From Gammaproteobacteria bacterium (GTDB lineage Bacteria > Pseudomonadota > Gammaproteobacteria > SZUA-229): DNA of 11,094 nt. A program made the translations under genes and the position numbers. Where the stretch lies: the NCBI GenBank assembly GCA_029287815.1, contig JARFQK010000009.1, positions 1 through 11,094 of the forward strand, written 5' to 3'. Below the pieces are notes generated by a model. The model was not told the DNA's origin. It did no database searches and worked only from the letters and a program-made list of their open reading frames with translations. Positions 1 to 9,370 of the stretch are shown in pieces (position 1 is the first letter of the stretch; each line of letters begins with the position of its first letter).

Positions 1-2
1 AG

Positions 3-95
3 ATACTGACACACCTGCGCGCTAACGGGCTGTATCAAGAGGCCGCCGGTTTGCCGCAGAGCAGGGCGCCACCGCAGCAAGATTTGTTCAGCTGA
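3..95 (+). CDS. possible 3' end of a gene entering from the left
   Basis: The third plus-strand frame is open from the window edge to a TGA at 93-95, giving 30 residues that end ...PPQQDLFS. The other two plus frames hit stops within about 30 bases. A proline/glutamine-rich tail ending in a short hydrophobic motif is plausible for a real C-terminus, but 30 codons can be open by chance and I do not recognise the family. If real, the gene converges with the minus-strand operon that ends at 441. Confidence 0.3.
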   Translation: MLTHLRANGLYQEAAGLPQSRAPPQQDLFS

Positions 96-299
96 GAACT
101 TCATTCAAGACACACGTTGCTGTGACCCTGACAGACGCGGCAGGGTGGCGATCGGTCAGATGACTGGAATATACCTGGGAAAGTTTGAATCCCGGATTGG
201 CGCGTGCGGTTTGCAGAAAGATTGGGGTGGAATTCAGAGGGAATTCGTCATCGGGATCGGGTGAGTGGCTATGAAAAGCTGGACAATGGCGGTTGATTT

Positions 300-330
300 T
301 TGAATAACAGGGGCATTATCCTTCTATACT
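300..330 (+). promoter_or_regulatory. weak sigma-70-like promoter candidate
   Basis: TTGAAT at 300-305 and TATACT at 325-330 are separated by 19 bases, slightly longer than the 17-base optimum. They are followed directly by the TGCACCGGG repeat. No plus-strand gene follows, so if this is active it would make a short RNA antisense to the end of the GH63 gene, or be a relic. Confidence 0.2.
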
Positions 331-331
331 C

Positions 332-357
332 TGCACCGGGACAAACGGTGCACCGGG
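332..357 (+). repeat. TGCACCGGG direct repeat with internal hairpin
   Basis: TGCACCGGG occurs at 332-340 and again at 349-357. Between them GCACCG (333-338) and CGGTGC (346-351) form a 6-bp stem with a 7-base loop. The position just downstream of a -10-like TATACT could suit an operator or the 5' end of an RNA, but no regulator is identified. Confidence 0.35.
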
Positions 358-390
358 GCATATAGTCGTATCAGTGCAAAGTGAACAACT

Positions 391-403
391 GGGGTTAGAC
401 CCC
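391..403. repeat. GGGGTTAGACCCC short palindrome
   Basis: A 5-bp GGGGT/ACCCC stem encloses a 3-base loop. It lies about 40 bases beyond the stop codon of the minus-strand GH63 gene. It resembles the GGGGTCTGATCC and GGGTCAGAGTGACCC motifs elsewhere in this window, so it may be a degenerate copy of the same dispersed family. There is no T-run, so it is a poor intrinsic terminator. Confidence 0.4.
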
Positions 404-440
404 ACTTAATTCAGATATGCTTGTTTGTTCAGGCGCCGAT

Positions 441-3139
<2,699 letters not shown>

Positions 3140-3143
<4 letters not shown>

Positions 3144-5167
3144 TCAGCTAACTCCCGCTTTGCGGCTTTCTTCAACTCGAGTTTCCACCAGGCTTCCAAC
3201 GTGCAGGCTACAGACCATGCCTGAGACGGCGCCCCCCGGGGCGAGTGCGGCGCGTCACCATCGAAAATCTCGCTGATGGTTCCAAGCCCAGCCTCGCTCA
3301 AGTGCGCTTCCAACGGCTCCAGTCGTTGTTGAGCCCGTTGCGCATCGTTGGTCACCCGGAACTCAGCCAGCGCATAATGGCCTAGAAGCCATGCCCACAC
3401 GGTTCCCTGGTGGTAACTGGCATCCCGCTGCGCCACGCTGCCCTGGTAACGACCGACATACTTCCGATCAGACGACGCGAGAGAGCGCAGCCCCACCGGC
3501 GTCAGCAGGTCACGCTCGCACACAGCAACGATCGATTGCATCACAGACAGGGAGGGGACCGGCGAAAACGGCAGACTGACGGCCAGCAGCTGATTCGGTC
3601 GAATGGAGGTGTCGTTGCCTTCCGGCCCGTCAAGCACATCGTATAATCCCAGCCCGTCTTCCCGGACATACCTGCTGAACCCTTTGGCGGTCCTTTCAGC
3701 CATCGCTTTGTATTCGTCACCCGGCAAACCCAGTTCGCTGAAAAAAAGCACCATCGAACTCAGCGCATTGAACCAGAGCGCGTTGATCTCGACCGGTTTC
3801 CCGTGCCTGGGCGTAATCACGCGGCCGTTGACCCTGGCATCCATCCAGGTCAACTGCTGACCCGCAACCCCTGCCGTTATCAATCCATCCTGCGGATCCA
3901 TCGCAATTCCGTAACGCGTTCCGTTTCGGTAGGAGTGGATAATCTGCTGCAGCGCAGGAAACACATTGCGTATCGCGCCGACATCTCCGGTCATTTCAAA
4001 GTAAGCCCGCCACGCCTCGATAAACCAGAGAGCCGCATCGACGGTATTGTATTCAGGCTCGTCCCCGGCGCCCGGAAACCTGTTCGGCAGCATGCCTTCG
4101 CTGACATAAGCAGCAAAGGTATTCAAAATCCTCAATGCAATATCATGCCGTCCGGTCGCAAGGCACAAACCGGGCAAGGCGATCATGGTATCCCGCCCCC
4201 AGTCGCCGAACCAGGGATAGCCGGCGATGATCGAATATCGTTCACCATCGCCGGCGTCGAGTCTCGCGAATACGAAGCTGTCGGCGGCAATCACCAGCTG
4301 GCGAATCCATGCCGGTGCGGCCTCTTTGTCCAAACCCGGCAAAGCCCTTGCCTGAAGTTTCGCCGCTCGCTTCGCCTCGGCCTCAAGCAACCCACCACAA
4401 TCCGGATCGAGCGAGCGCTCAGTTCCGACGACAAGCCCCGTCCATCGATCGGCGTGCAATTCAATTTCAGCGAGCCCAGTGCGAACGTGATTGTCGATGT
4501 ATTCCAGGCCTCTCGCCTGCTCCATCTCGAGAAAGAAATTTTCGATCCAGGTGTTATCGACCTGAAACTGAGCATTGTGACTCCGGATCAGGAGGTCACT
4601 GCCCCGAGGGAGAGCTACCCTTAAACCATCCTCGACTGGATCAACCCTGAGCTCGAAATCCCGGACCCGGTTCACATGATGGTGATCACGGAAGCTGGCA
4701 ACAAGGCCCAATCGAATCCCCGGCCGCTCGTGCTGTGCATCCAGTCCCTCGACAATGCGATAAGCAATGCTGGTCGCGTTCCGACCATGCGGCATGCAGA
4801 TTCTCTGCTCGATGAGCAGGCTGTCGACACGGAAACGCCACACCGGAGAAAGGCCATCGAGAAAGAATTCCTCGATAGCTCGATAGCCCCGTGGTGCATG
4901 ATCACCTTCACTCCAGAGATTTGTGTGCAACGGAATGACGCGATCGCCCAGCAGAAGATCTGCATCCGCCCTGGCAAAAAGCAGGACCCTGCCGAGCGGC
5001 GGAAACAAAGGTACGGTCAACAGTCCGTGATAACGGCGGCCGAGCACACCGGATACGGTTCCGCCCGCGTAACCGCCCAGGCCGTTGGCCAGCCACCATT
5101 CACGATGATCGGACTCGGCGGGATTCGTGCAGATATCCCGCGCCAGGCGAATACCGGTATGACTCAT
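3140..5167 (-). CDS. glycogen debranching enzyme / amylo-alpha-1,6-glucosidase (GH133)
   Basis: 675 residues from the ATG at 5167. A TTG at 5185 would add six residues, but its best upstream Shine-Dalgarno (GGAGGG) is 16 bases away, whereas AGGGA lies just ahead of the ATG. The N-terminal beta domain (about 15-240) opens with EWWLANGLGGYAGGTVSG and RRYHGLLTV, typical of bacterial/archaeal GDE_N. The C-terminal (alpha/alpha)6 catalytic domain (about 285-660) contains YPWFGDWGRDTMIALPGL (317-334), EINALWFNAL (460-469), HQGTVWAWLLGHY (586-598) and ISEIFDGD (631-638). Family knowledge suggests Asp326 of GRD as acid and Glu633 of SEIF as base. It should hydrolyse alpha-1,6 branch stubs of glycogen-like glucan to free glucose; there is no 4-alpha-glucanotransferase (GH13) half. 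No signal peptide is seen. It starts 27 bases after the dehydrogenase and overlaps the GH63 start by 4 bases. Confidence 0.9.
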
Positions 5168-5194
5168 GGTTCCCTGCGCCCGCAAACGAACAGA

Positions 5195-6010
5195 TCAGCC
5201 ACCCTCCCGGAAACCCGGATAAAGCGTCATGCCGCCATCGATATACAGTGTCGTCCCGGTCATGTAATCGGATGCATCGGACGCCAGCCAGACCGCCGCA
5301 TGCCCGATGTCCATCGGATCGCCCACCCGCTGATAAGGGATCAGCGTCAATAACTCCGCCTCCGCATCCGGGGTCTCCCACGCGGCTCGGTTGATCGGCG
5401 TCTTTATCGCGCCGGGCGAGATGCCATTGACGCGAATCCGGTTATGGGCAACTTCCTGAGCGAGACTTTTCATGAACATCAGAAGCCCGCCCTTCGACGC
5501 CGCGTAATTCACATGCTCCGCCCACGGGATGATGTCGTGCACCGAGGACATGCAGATAATCTTGCCCGCCGCGCAGGATATGTCGCTGATCACGCCCCTG
5601 CGATTGAACTCGTTGACCGCTTCCCGGGCACAGAGAAACTGGCCGCCCAGATTCACTGCCAGGACTTTGTTCCATTGCTCCAGCGTCATCTCGTGAAAAG
5701 GTGCGTCCCACTGAATACCGGCATTGGCGACCAGGATGTCGATGCTGCCCCAGGCATCGATCATCTCGCCGAACATGCGCTTGACGTCGTCTTCGACACT
5801 GACATCCGCCTGCATCGCCATCGCCGTGCCGCCGTCGGCTTCGATCTCGTTGACGAGCAGAGACGCCTCTTCCGCATCCGATAGATAGTTCACCACGACC
5901 TTCGCGCCCGCCCTGGCCAGCGCGCGACAGACAGCGGCGCCAATCCCCGAGCTGCCCCCGGTCACCAGGGCTCTCTGCCCCTGCAGCAGGTCCCGCGTGT
6001 AAAAGTTCAT
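5195..6010 (-). CDS. glucose 1-dehydrogenase-like short-chain dehydrogenase
   Basis: 271 residues with all classical SDR landmarks: nucleotide-binding TGGSSGIG (17-24), NAG (96-98), Asn120, and the catalytic Ser156, Tyr169 and Lys173 in MSSVHDIIPWAEHVNYAASKGG. That stretch, SPGAIKTPIN (198-207) and the C-terminus IDGGMTLYPGF closely match Bacillus glucose 1-dehydrogenases as I remember them, so NAD(P)-dependent oxidation of beta-D-glucose to gluconolactone is the best call. Context supports it: a gluconolactonase and a gluconokinase lie upstream. The frame is open to 6202, but the ATG at 6010 has a near-perfect AAAGGAGG, and the longer form would overlap the lactonase and lacks SDR homology. 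Oddity: about seven extra residues (ISDISCAAG region, 141-149) precede the MSSVH strand compared with Bacillus enzymes. Specificity for glucose over other polyols remains an inference. Confidence 0.88.
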   Translation of the reverse strand: MNFYTRDLLQGQRALVTGGSSGIGAAVCRALARAGAKVVVNYLSDAEEASLLVNEIEADGGTAMAMQADVSVEDDVKRMFGEMIDAWGSIDILVANAGIQWDAPFHEMTLEQWNKVLAVNLGGQFLCAREAVNEFNRRGVISDISCAAGKIICMSSVHDIIPWAEHVNYAASKGGLLMFMKSLAQEVAHNRIRVNGISPGAIKTPINRAAWETPDAEAELLTLIPYQRVGDPMDIGHAAVWLASDASDYMTGTTLYIDGGMTLYPGFREGG

Positions 6011-6014
6011 AAAG

Positions 6015-6022
6015 CCTCCTTT
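6015..6022 (-). promoter_or_regulatory. strong ribosome binding site for the dehydrogenase
   Basis: On the minus strand AAAGGAGG sits four bases before the ATG at 6010. It is the strongest Shine-Dalgarno in the window and fixes the dehydrogenase start. It suggests this gene is translated independently and strongly, unlike its ATGA-coupled neighbours. Confidence 0.75.
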
Positions 6023-6059
6023 GTATGCACTGTCTTGTATTGTGTCGTTGCTTGATTCG

Positions 6060-6908
6060 TTACGGCAACCCGGCCCCGGCGACATCCACATCGGCACATT
6101 CGATGCGACCGGATTTGCGGCTCGCGGCCTCTCGCGGATCGTCTGTTTCAGACGTACAGATGTAAAGGGTTTTGCGATGCTCTCCACCGAGCATGCAGGC
6201 ATAAGGCACGCCCCTGGTCGAGCACGTAGCCACCCGTTGGCCGCTGCGTTTCACCCGAAACAGTTCGTTCGTGCCAGGCGATGCAACCCAGATCTTGCCT
6301 TCTTCATCCAGGCAGATTCCGTCGGGTGTCGCCGCACCGAGATCGGCCCAAAGCCCGGATGACGCCGCCGATCCATCAGCCTGAAGTCGAAACTCGGTCA
6401 ATCGGTGCGCGAAAGTCTCGGCCACGATCAGGCGGTCGCCCTGCGGAGGAATCACACACCCGTTCGGAAACACCACGGAATCATCAAACAGGGAGACGTT
6501 GCCATCCGGCCCGATCATGATCAGTTCCGCATTCCGCCTTGCCTCGCCACCATGCAGATCGAACCCGAAGTTGCCGACATAAACCCTGCCATGTTGATCG
6601 ACCACCATATCGTTACAGTGAAATGAAGCGTGCCGGGAGAGGTCCGCGTAAGACACAAGCTGCTCGCCATTCCATTGCATCACCTGCCGCCCGGTCATAT
6701 ACACCACAAGCAGGGTTCCATCCGGCAGCCAGCCGAGCCCCCCGGGCAAATCGCCGGTCTCGGCAATCGCCATTAGTTCGCCGTCCGCATCGATGCAATA
6801 GATACGCCGGGCATGCTGATCGGTGAACCAGAACTGTTTCTGATGCCAACGCGGTCCTTCCGGAAACGCGAGTCCTTGTATCAATGGCGTCGCCGAGTAC
6901 GTCTTCAT
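6060..6908 (-). CDS. SMP-30/gluconolactonase family protein
   Basis: 282 residues, close to the usual 290-300 of the SMP-30/gluconolactonase/LRE beta-propellers. Expected metal-site residues are present: Glu17 in FPEGPRW, Asn99 with Asp100 in HCNDM, Asn149 in FPNG, and Asp196 in TPDGI, the likely catalytic base. Propeller repeats such as GGLGWLPDGTLLV (56-68) and DEEGKIWVAS (201-210) are visible. It should open D-glucono-1,5-lactone to gluconate, linking the adjacent dehydrogenase to the kinase. No signal peptide is seen, unlike periplasmic gluconolactonases, so it likely acts in the cytosol. The ATG at 6908 overlaps the kinase TGA (ATGA), implying translational coupling. Family members hydrolyse varied lactones, so the substrate rests on context. 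Confidence 0.87.
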   Translation of the reverse strand: MKTYSATPLIQGLAFPEGPRWHQKQFWFTDQHARRIYCIDADGELMAIAETGDLPGGLGWLPDGTLLVVYMTGRQVMQWNGEQLVSYADLSRHASFHCNDMVVDQHGRVYVGNFGFDLHGGEARRNAELIMIGPDGNVSLFDDSVVFPNGCVIPPQGDRLIVAETFAHRLTEFRLQADGSAASSGLWADLGAATPDGICLDEEGKIWVASPGTNELFRVKRSGQRVATCSTRGVPYACMLGGEHRKTLYICTSETDDPREAASRKSGRIECADVDVAGAGLP

Positions 6909-7447
6909 GCTTCACCCACGCCCGATAATTGCCTGACGACCTCCGCTACCTGCTGCTCGGTGGACAATTCCACCGGCACGAAAATTGCGTCTTCGGGCGG
7001 TTCCAGCGCTGCGATCTGGCTGTCCAGCAGATCCGGCGGCATAAAGTGACCGCGCCGATTTCGCAACCGATCCAGAATCACATCCCGCGTGCCGCACAGA
7101 AAAACGAACTGAACACCGTCCAATCCGTGAGTCAACCAATCCCGATAACGTTTCTTCAGGGCCGAACAGGCGACTATCGAGCGCACACCTCTACGATGAT
7201 CCCTCTCGATTTCCCTTTTGAGCTGGTCCAGCCAGGGCCTGCGGTCATCATCGTTCAATGGTTCCCCACGAGACATCTTCTCCACATTTTCCCGCGGATG
7301 GAAATCATCCCCCTCGACAAACCGCCAGGCTAACGACTCGGACAGAGCGCGGCCCAACGTGCTCTTGCCCGTCCCGGATACACCCATGACAACGAGTGTT
7401 CTGATTGGTTCTTTTGTTATTGAGCGCAACGATCTGCCTTGGTTCAT
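6905..7447 (-). CDS. gntK: gluconokinase
   Basis: 180 residues, about the size of E. coli GntK (175). Walker A is GVSGTGKST (22-30). It is followed by the diagnostic GDDFHP (46-51), GEPLNDDDRRPWL (61-73), CSALKKRYRD (94-103) and RRGHFMPPDLLDSQIAALEP (131-150), all hallmarks of GntK-type P-loop gluconokinases. It phosphorylates D-gluconate to 6-phosphogluconate. It is the first gene of the operon and its stop overlaps the lactonase start. The ATG at 7447 has no convincing Shine-Dalgarno; about 12-20 N-terminal residues precede the conserved fold, so a downstream start such as the TTG near 7430, behind AAGG, is possible. No clear promoter was resolved upstream. Confidence 0.93.
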   Translation of the reverse strand: MNQGRSLRSITKEPIRTLVVMGVSGTGKSTLGRALSESLAWRFVEGDDFHPRENVEKMSRGEPLNDDDRRPWLDQLKREIERDHRRGVRSIVACSALKKRYRDWLTHGLDGVQFVFLCGTRDVILDRLRNRRGHFMPPDLLDSQIAALEPPEDAIFVPVELSTEQQVAEVVRQLSGVGEA

Positions 7448-7610
7448 CGCAATAAAGAGGAAAGAGGGGCCGGAACCTATTTATCCCATATTAATATCAG
7501 AGAACCCGTGGCCTGTCCCCTATTATTCATGGACCAGTATCACCCCTGTTACCGCGCCATGGACAACCCGCCGCTGGCTTGCCTTATACTGCGTCACACC
7601 ATCAGATACA

Positions 7611-7631
7611 GGGGTCTGATCCACTGCTGTC
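7611..7631 (+). repeat. 21-base direct repeat, copy 1
   Basis: Begins GGGGTCTGATCCACTGCTG and is identical over 21 bases to 7868-7888. Similarity continues beyond it (CTCACTTACGCGTCAT here, CCCACATACTCGTCAT in copy 2), so both copies lead directly into a CGTCA-bounded hairpin. They look like two members of one composite repeat family. Confidence 0.8.
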
Positions 7632-7640
7632 TCACTTACG

Positions 7641-7673
7641 CGTCATTCCCGCGAAAGCGGGAATCTCTTGACG
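7641..7673. repeat. CGTCATTCCCGC hairpin, REP/MITE-like
   Basis: ATTCCCGC (7645-7652) and GCGGGAAT (7657-7664) form an 8-bp stem with a GAAA tetraloop. The outer CGTCA (7641-7645) and TGACG (7669-7673) are also complementary. Such CGTCATTCCCGCGAAAGCGGGAAT palindromes are widespread dispersed repeats in proteobacterial genomes; mobility here is inferred. Confidence 0.65.
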
Positions 7674-7712
7674 CACGTTTTGAGTACTTTCAAGCAGTTA
7701 AAACGGTCTTTA

Positions 7713-7768
7713 GGGTCAGGCCTGAGATTTTTTGCATGTTACTCCATGTAATTTCTAAGGCCTGACCC
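7713..7768. repeat. 11-bp inverted repeat GGGTCAGGCCT / AGGCCTGACCC
   Basis: Perfect 11-base arms at 7713-7723 and 7758-7768 flank a 34-base AT-rich interior. The arms share the GGGTCAG core of other repeats in the window. This fits a tiny non-autonomous element or a transcribed hairpin; there is no T-run that would make it a terminator. Confidence 0.65.
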
Positions 7769-7794
7769 CGCATGCTCTCTTCGCATGCTCTCTT
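7769..7794. repeat. tandem duplication of CGCATGCTCTCTT
   Basis: A 13-base unit is repeated exactly twice at 7769-7781 and 7782-7794, immediately after the inverted repeat that ends at 7768. This could be replication slippage or a footprint of insertion/excision. Confidence 0.8.
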
Positions 7795-7828
7795 TATTCT
7801 GTGACTTCATAAAGTTGCGCAGGTCCGA

Positions 7829-7852
7829 CCCGGTCATTCACCCGGTCATTCA
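7829..7852. repeat. tandem duplication of CCCGGTCATTCA
   Basis: A 12-base unit is repeated exactly twice at 7829-7840 and 7841-7852. It is the second perfect short tandem duplication within 85 bases. Confidence 0.8.
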
Positions 7853-7867
7853 GGACGATTTAGAAAA

Positions 7868-7888
7868 GGGGTCTGATCCACTGCTGTC
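7868..7888 (+). repeat. 21-base direct repeat, copy 2
   Basis: Identical to 7611-7631 over 21 bases. The TGCTGTCCCAC at 7882-7892 reappears inverted as GTGGGACAGCA at 8101-8111, so this copy and the segment at 8101 could bracket a roughly 260-base element. Confidence 0.8.
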
Positions 7889-7897
7889 CCACATACT

Positions 7898-7970
7898 CGT
7901 CATCCCGGCATGTTTTTGGCCGGGATCCAGTGACTTAAGACGCTGGATGCCTGCATACGCAGGCATGACG
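7898..7970. repeat. 73-base element with CGTCAT/ATGACG ends and two internal hairpins
   Basis: The segment opens with CGTCAT (7898-7903) and closes with ATGACG (7965-7970). Inside are ATCCCGGC/GCCGGGAT (7902-7909, 7919-7926) and ATGCCTGC/GCAGGCAT (7947-7954, 7959-7966, loop ATAC). Its overall layout matches the dispersed bipartite REP/MITE-like palindromes of proteobacteria. Confidence 0.65.
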
Positions 7971-8100
7971 TGGGTTATGCGACGTGCTTTTGTTCGCTAA
8001 ACAGGACATTCATTCTGGTCCGGGAATTCAAGTCTATCTGCAGACTGGCTTTCGAAAAATGCGACAGGTACGGGACCAGGCAACAGTATGCGTCATTTTA

Positions 8101-8142
8101 GTGGGACAGCAATGGGGTCTGATCCCTATAATTCTTGTCCCC
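8101..8142. repeat. inverted-repeat segment abutting the transglycosylase stop
   Basis: GGGACA (8103-8108) pairs with TGTCCC (8136-8141). The interior holds a third GGGGTCTGATCC (8114-8125), itself partly palindromic. It lies two to five bases beyond the stop codon of the minus-strand transglycosylase and could fold in its 3' untranslated RNA. No T-run follows. Confidence 0.5.
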
Positions 8143-8144
8143 GA

Positions 8145-9305
8145 TTACAACGGGCGATCGCACCATGCATCGTTCTGCATTTCGCTCGACGCACACAGTG
8201 CCTCGATGGCTATACCCACGTCGGTGACGTAGTAAAGCGTGCGCATCCCGAGATCACGGCGGCCCAGGTTGTGGTAGATCATACCCGCCTGAATATCCTC
8301 GGCGCTTAACTGATCTGCATGTGCCGCAAAATACTGCGCCGCCTTGCCCAGTTCCTCATCCTGTAACAATTCGATCATACGGCCGACGCCGATCTGGTAG
8401 GCCTGCGTCAGGAGCAAGCCATACAACAACCGGCGCTTCTTATCAGGCAGCTTTCCGAAGACCGCGTTGAAAGGTTGCTCAAGATTACGGTCGTTCTGTT
8501 CAAGCAATCGCAGTGCGCAGTCCACCTGCGCCATGCGGTGTAGCCTGAAATCTTTGGGAATCTCGCAATCATCAAGCACACTGGGCCGCAACTGCATAAT
8601 GCCCCGTGCCGACTCGGTTGACAGGGCATGCTTTATGCCACCACTCTCAATAATCGTTTTGCCCATAAAGGCTGGCATCACACTCGCCGGGAAACTGATC
8701 CGGCCCCGGTCTTTGAGATGTTCGTACACCGTGCGGATCAACGTGACGAGCGACACCGGGCTGGTGGCCGAGCCCACACGCATGCCGTCCCAGGTGCCCC
8801 ACAGCCGATAATCTTTCTCGCGCCCCAGCATCCGTGCGATGGCCTCATTCATATTCACGTAAGGCTGGTCGCAGGAAAGGGCAAACGGATAACCCTGGCT
8901 CATGTCCGTGCCGGGGCTCCAGTCGGCCACGCGATGCTCGGCAGCCAGGCGCTCGCGTGTCTCGTTGAGGCGGCGGTTGGTGGCCGCGGCATCTTCGGCA
9001 TTGTCGATAAAACCCACAAACTGGCCACGGCGATCAAACAGAATGTGACGCTGCGGCTTGCTGCAGAACCCTTCACTGAGCAATACCCAGCGGCGAATGG
9101 TGTAGAGATTACTGGCCATGCCCTGGCTTTCCCAGTAGGGTGTTTGTCGAACCACGTCCAGCCATTTGCCCAACCGCTCGGTAGACGCGGCTGTGGGAAA
9201 AACACCCCCTAACACGCCCCATAACAGCAACTGCGACAGCATCAGTATGCGGCAAATTCCGGGGCTGGCCAGTACGTTTAATAGGCGGATCCACATGGCG
9301 CTCAT
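8145..9305 (-). CDS. lytic transglycosylase-like (SLT-domain) membrane protein
   Basis: 386 residues. A hydrophobic stretch at about 18-37 (ILMLSQLLLWGVLGGVF) is a signal anchor or uncleaved signal peptide, placing the rest in the periplasm. The SLT-type goose-lysozyme-like core is seen at about 205-310: IIESGGIKHAL, with Glu220 as the likely catalytic acid, then STESARGIMQLRPSV (229-243), matching the family pattern E-S-x(n)-S-x-x-[AG]-x-G-[IL]-M-Q-[IL]-x-P. It should cleave the glycan strand of murein to 1,6-anhydroMurNAc ends. The roughly 170-residue segment between anchor and catalytic core is not recognised and may be a docking domain. The ATG at 9305 is preceded by GAGG at good spacing. 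It stands alone among repeats, so no partner is suggested. The SLT fold is well supported; the subfamily is not assigned. Confidence 0.75.
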   Translation of the reverse strand: MSAMWIRLLNVLASPGICRILMLSQLLLWGVLGGVFPTAASTERLGKWLDVVRQTPYWESQGMASNLYTIRRWVLLSEGFCSKPQRHILFDRRGQFVGFIDNAEDAAATNRRLNETRERLAAEHRVADWSPGTDMSQGYPFALSCDQPYVNMNEAIARMLGREKDYRLWGTWDGMRVGSATSPVSLVTLIRTVYEHLKDRGRISFPASVMPAFMGKTIIESGGIKHALSTESARGIMQLRPSVLDDCEIPKDFRLHRMAQVDCALRLLEQNDRNLEQPFNAVFGKLPDKKRRLLYGLLLTQAYQIGVGRMIELLQDEELGKAAQYFAAHADQLSAEDIQAGMIYHNLGRRDLGMRTLYYVTDVGIAIEALCASSEMQNDAWCDRPL

Positions 9306-9341
9306 GATACCTCAACCGACGGGTAAAAGGCCTGAGGCGGA

Positions 9342-9370
9342 GAATAAAGAGGAATAAAGCGGGAATAAAG
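9342..9370. repeat. three spaced copies of GAATAAAG
   Basis: GAATAAAG occurs at 9342-9349, 9352-9359 and 9363-9370, about one helical turn apart. The 12-mer AATAAAGAGGAA at 9343-9354 recurs exactly at 7451-7462, just upstream of gluconokinase, so this may be another copy of a dispersed motif. Read on the minus strand it gives the CTTTATTC-rich tail after the hairpin at 9366-9388. Confidence 0.6.

Larger units (their letters stand above)
96..440. other. intergenic spacer between left edge and GH63 gene
   Basis: This stretch of about 345 bases has no convincing coding frame. It contains a duplicated GAATTC about ten bases apart (near 230-245), a weak promoter-like pair at 300-330, a repeated TGCACCGGG at 332-357 and a GGGGT/ACCCC palindrome at 391-403. 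I see no tRNA-like or other structured RNA, and no hairpin followed by a T-run that would clearly terminate the minus-strand operon ending at 441. Confidence 0.5.
7448..8144. other. repeat-rich gene-free spacer
   Basis: About 700 bases with no coding frame I can support; the short open frames here are built from repeats and lack homology. It contains two copies of a 21-base direct repeat, three hairpin elements, an 11-bp inverted repeat, two tandem duplications of 12-13 bases, and an inverted-repeat segment abutting the transglycosylase stop. The operon promoter should lie at its left end on the minus strand (about 7450-7550; AT-rich TATTAATAT near 7490-7500), but no clean -35/-10 pair stands out. 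Confidence 0.6.

Noticed and set aside
332..352. NtrC-type binding site (TGCACC...GGTGCA)
   Set aside because: The half-sites are separated by 9 bases between GCACC and GGTGC instead of the 5 in known NtrC sites, and no sigma-54 promoter (TGGCAC-N5-TTGC) was seen nearby.
3803..4624. 273-codon plus-strand open frame
   Set aside because: It lies fully antisense to the debranching-enzyme gene, which has clear family motifs. The antisense protein shows no recognisable domain; long shadow frames are common in GC-rich genes.
6011..6202. N-terminal extension of the dehydrogenase frame to 6202
   Set aside because: It would overlap the lactonase gene by more than 140 bases, adds 64 residues before the normal SDR start, and ignores the excellent AAAGGAGG at 6015-6022.
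7439..7765. Plus-strand open frames upstream of gluconokinase (and similar ones at 7785-8000 and 7984-8232)
   Set aside because: They run through palindromic and duplicated repeats, have no Shine-Dalgarno support and no protein family resemblance.
7630..7980. CRISPR array
   Set aside because: There are repeats, but only two copies of each, with unequal spacing and palindromic elements in between. There are no uniform spacers and no cas genes.
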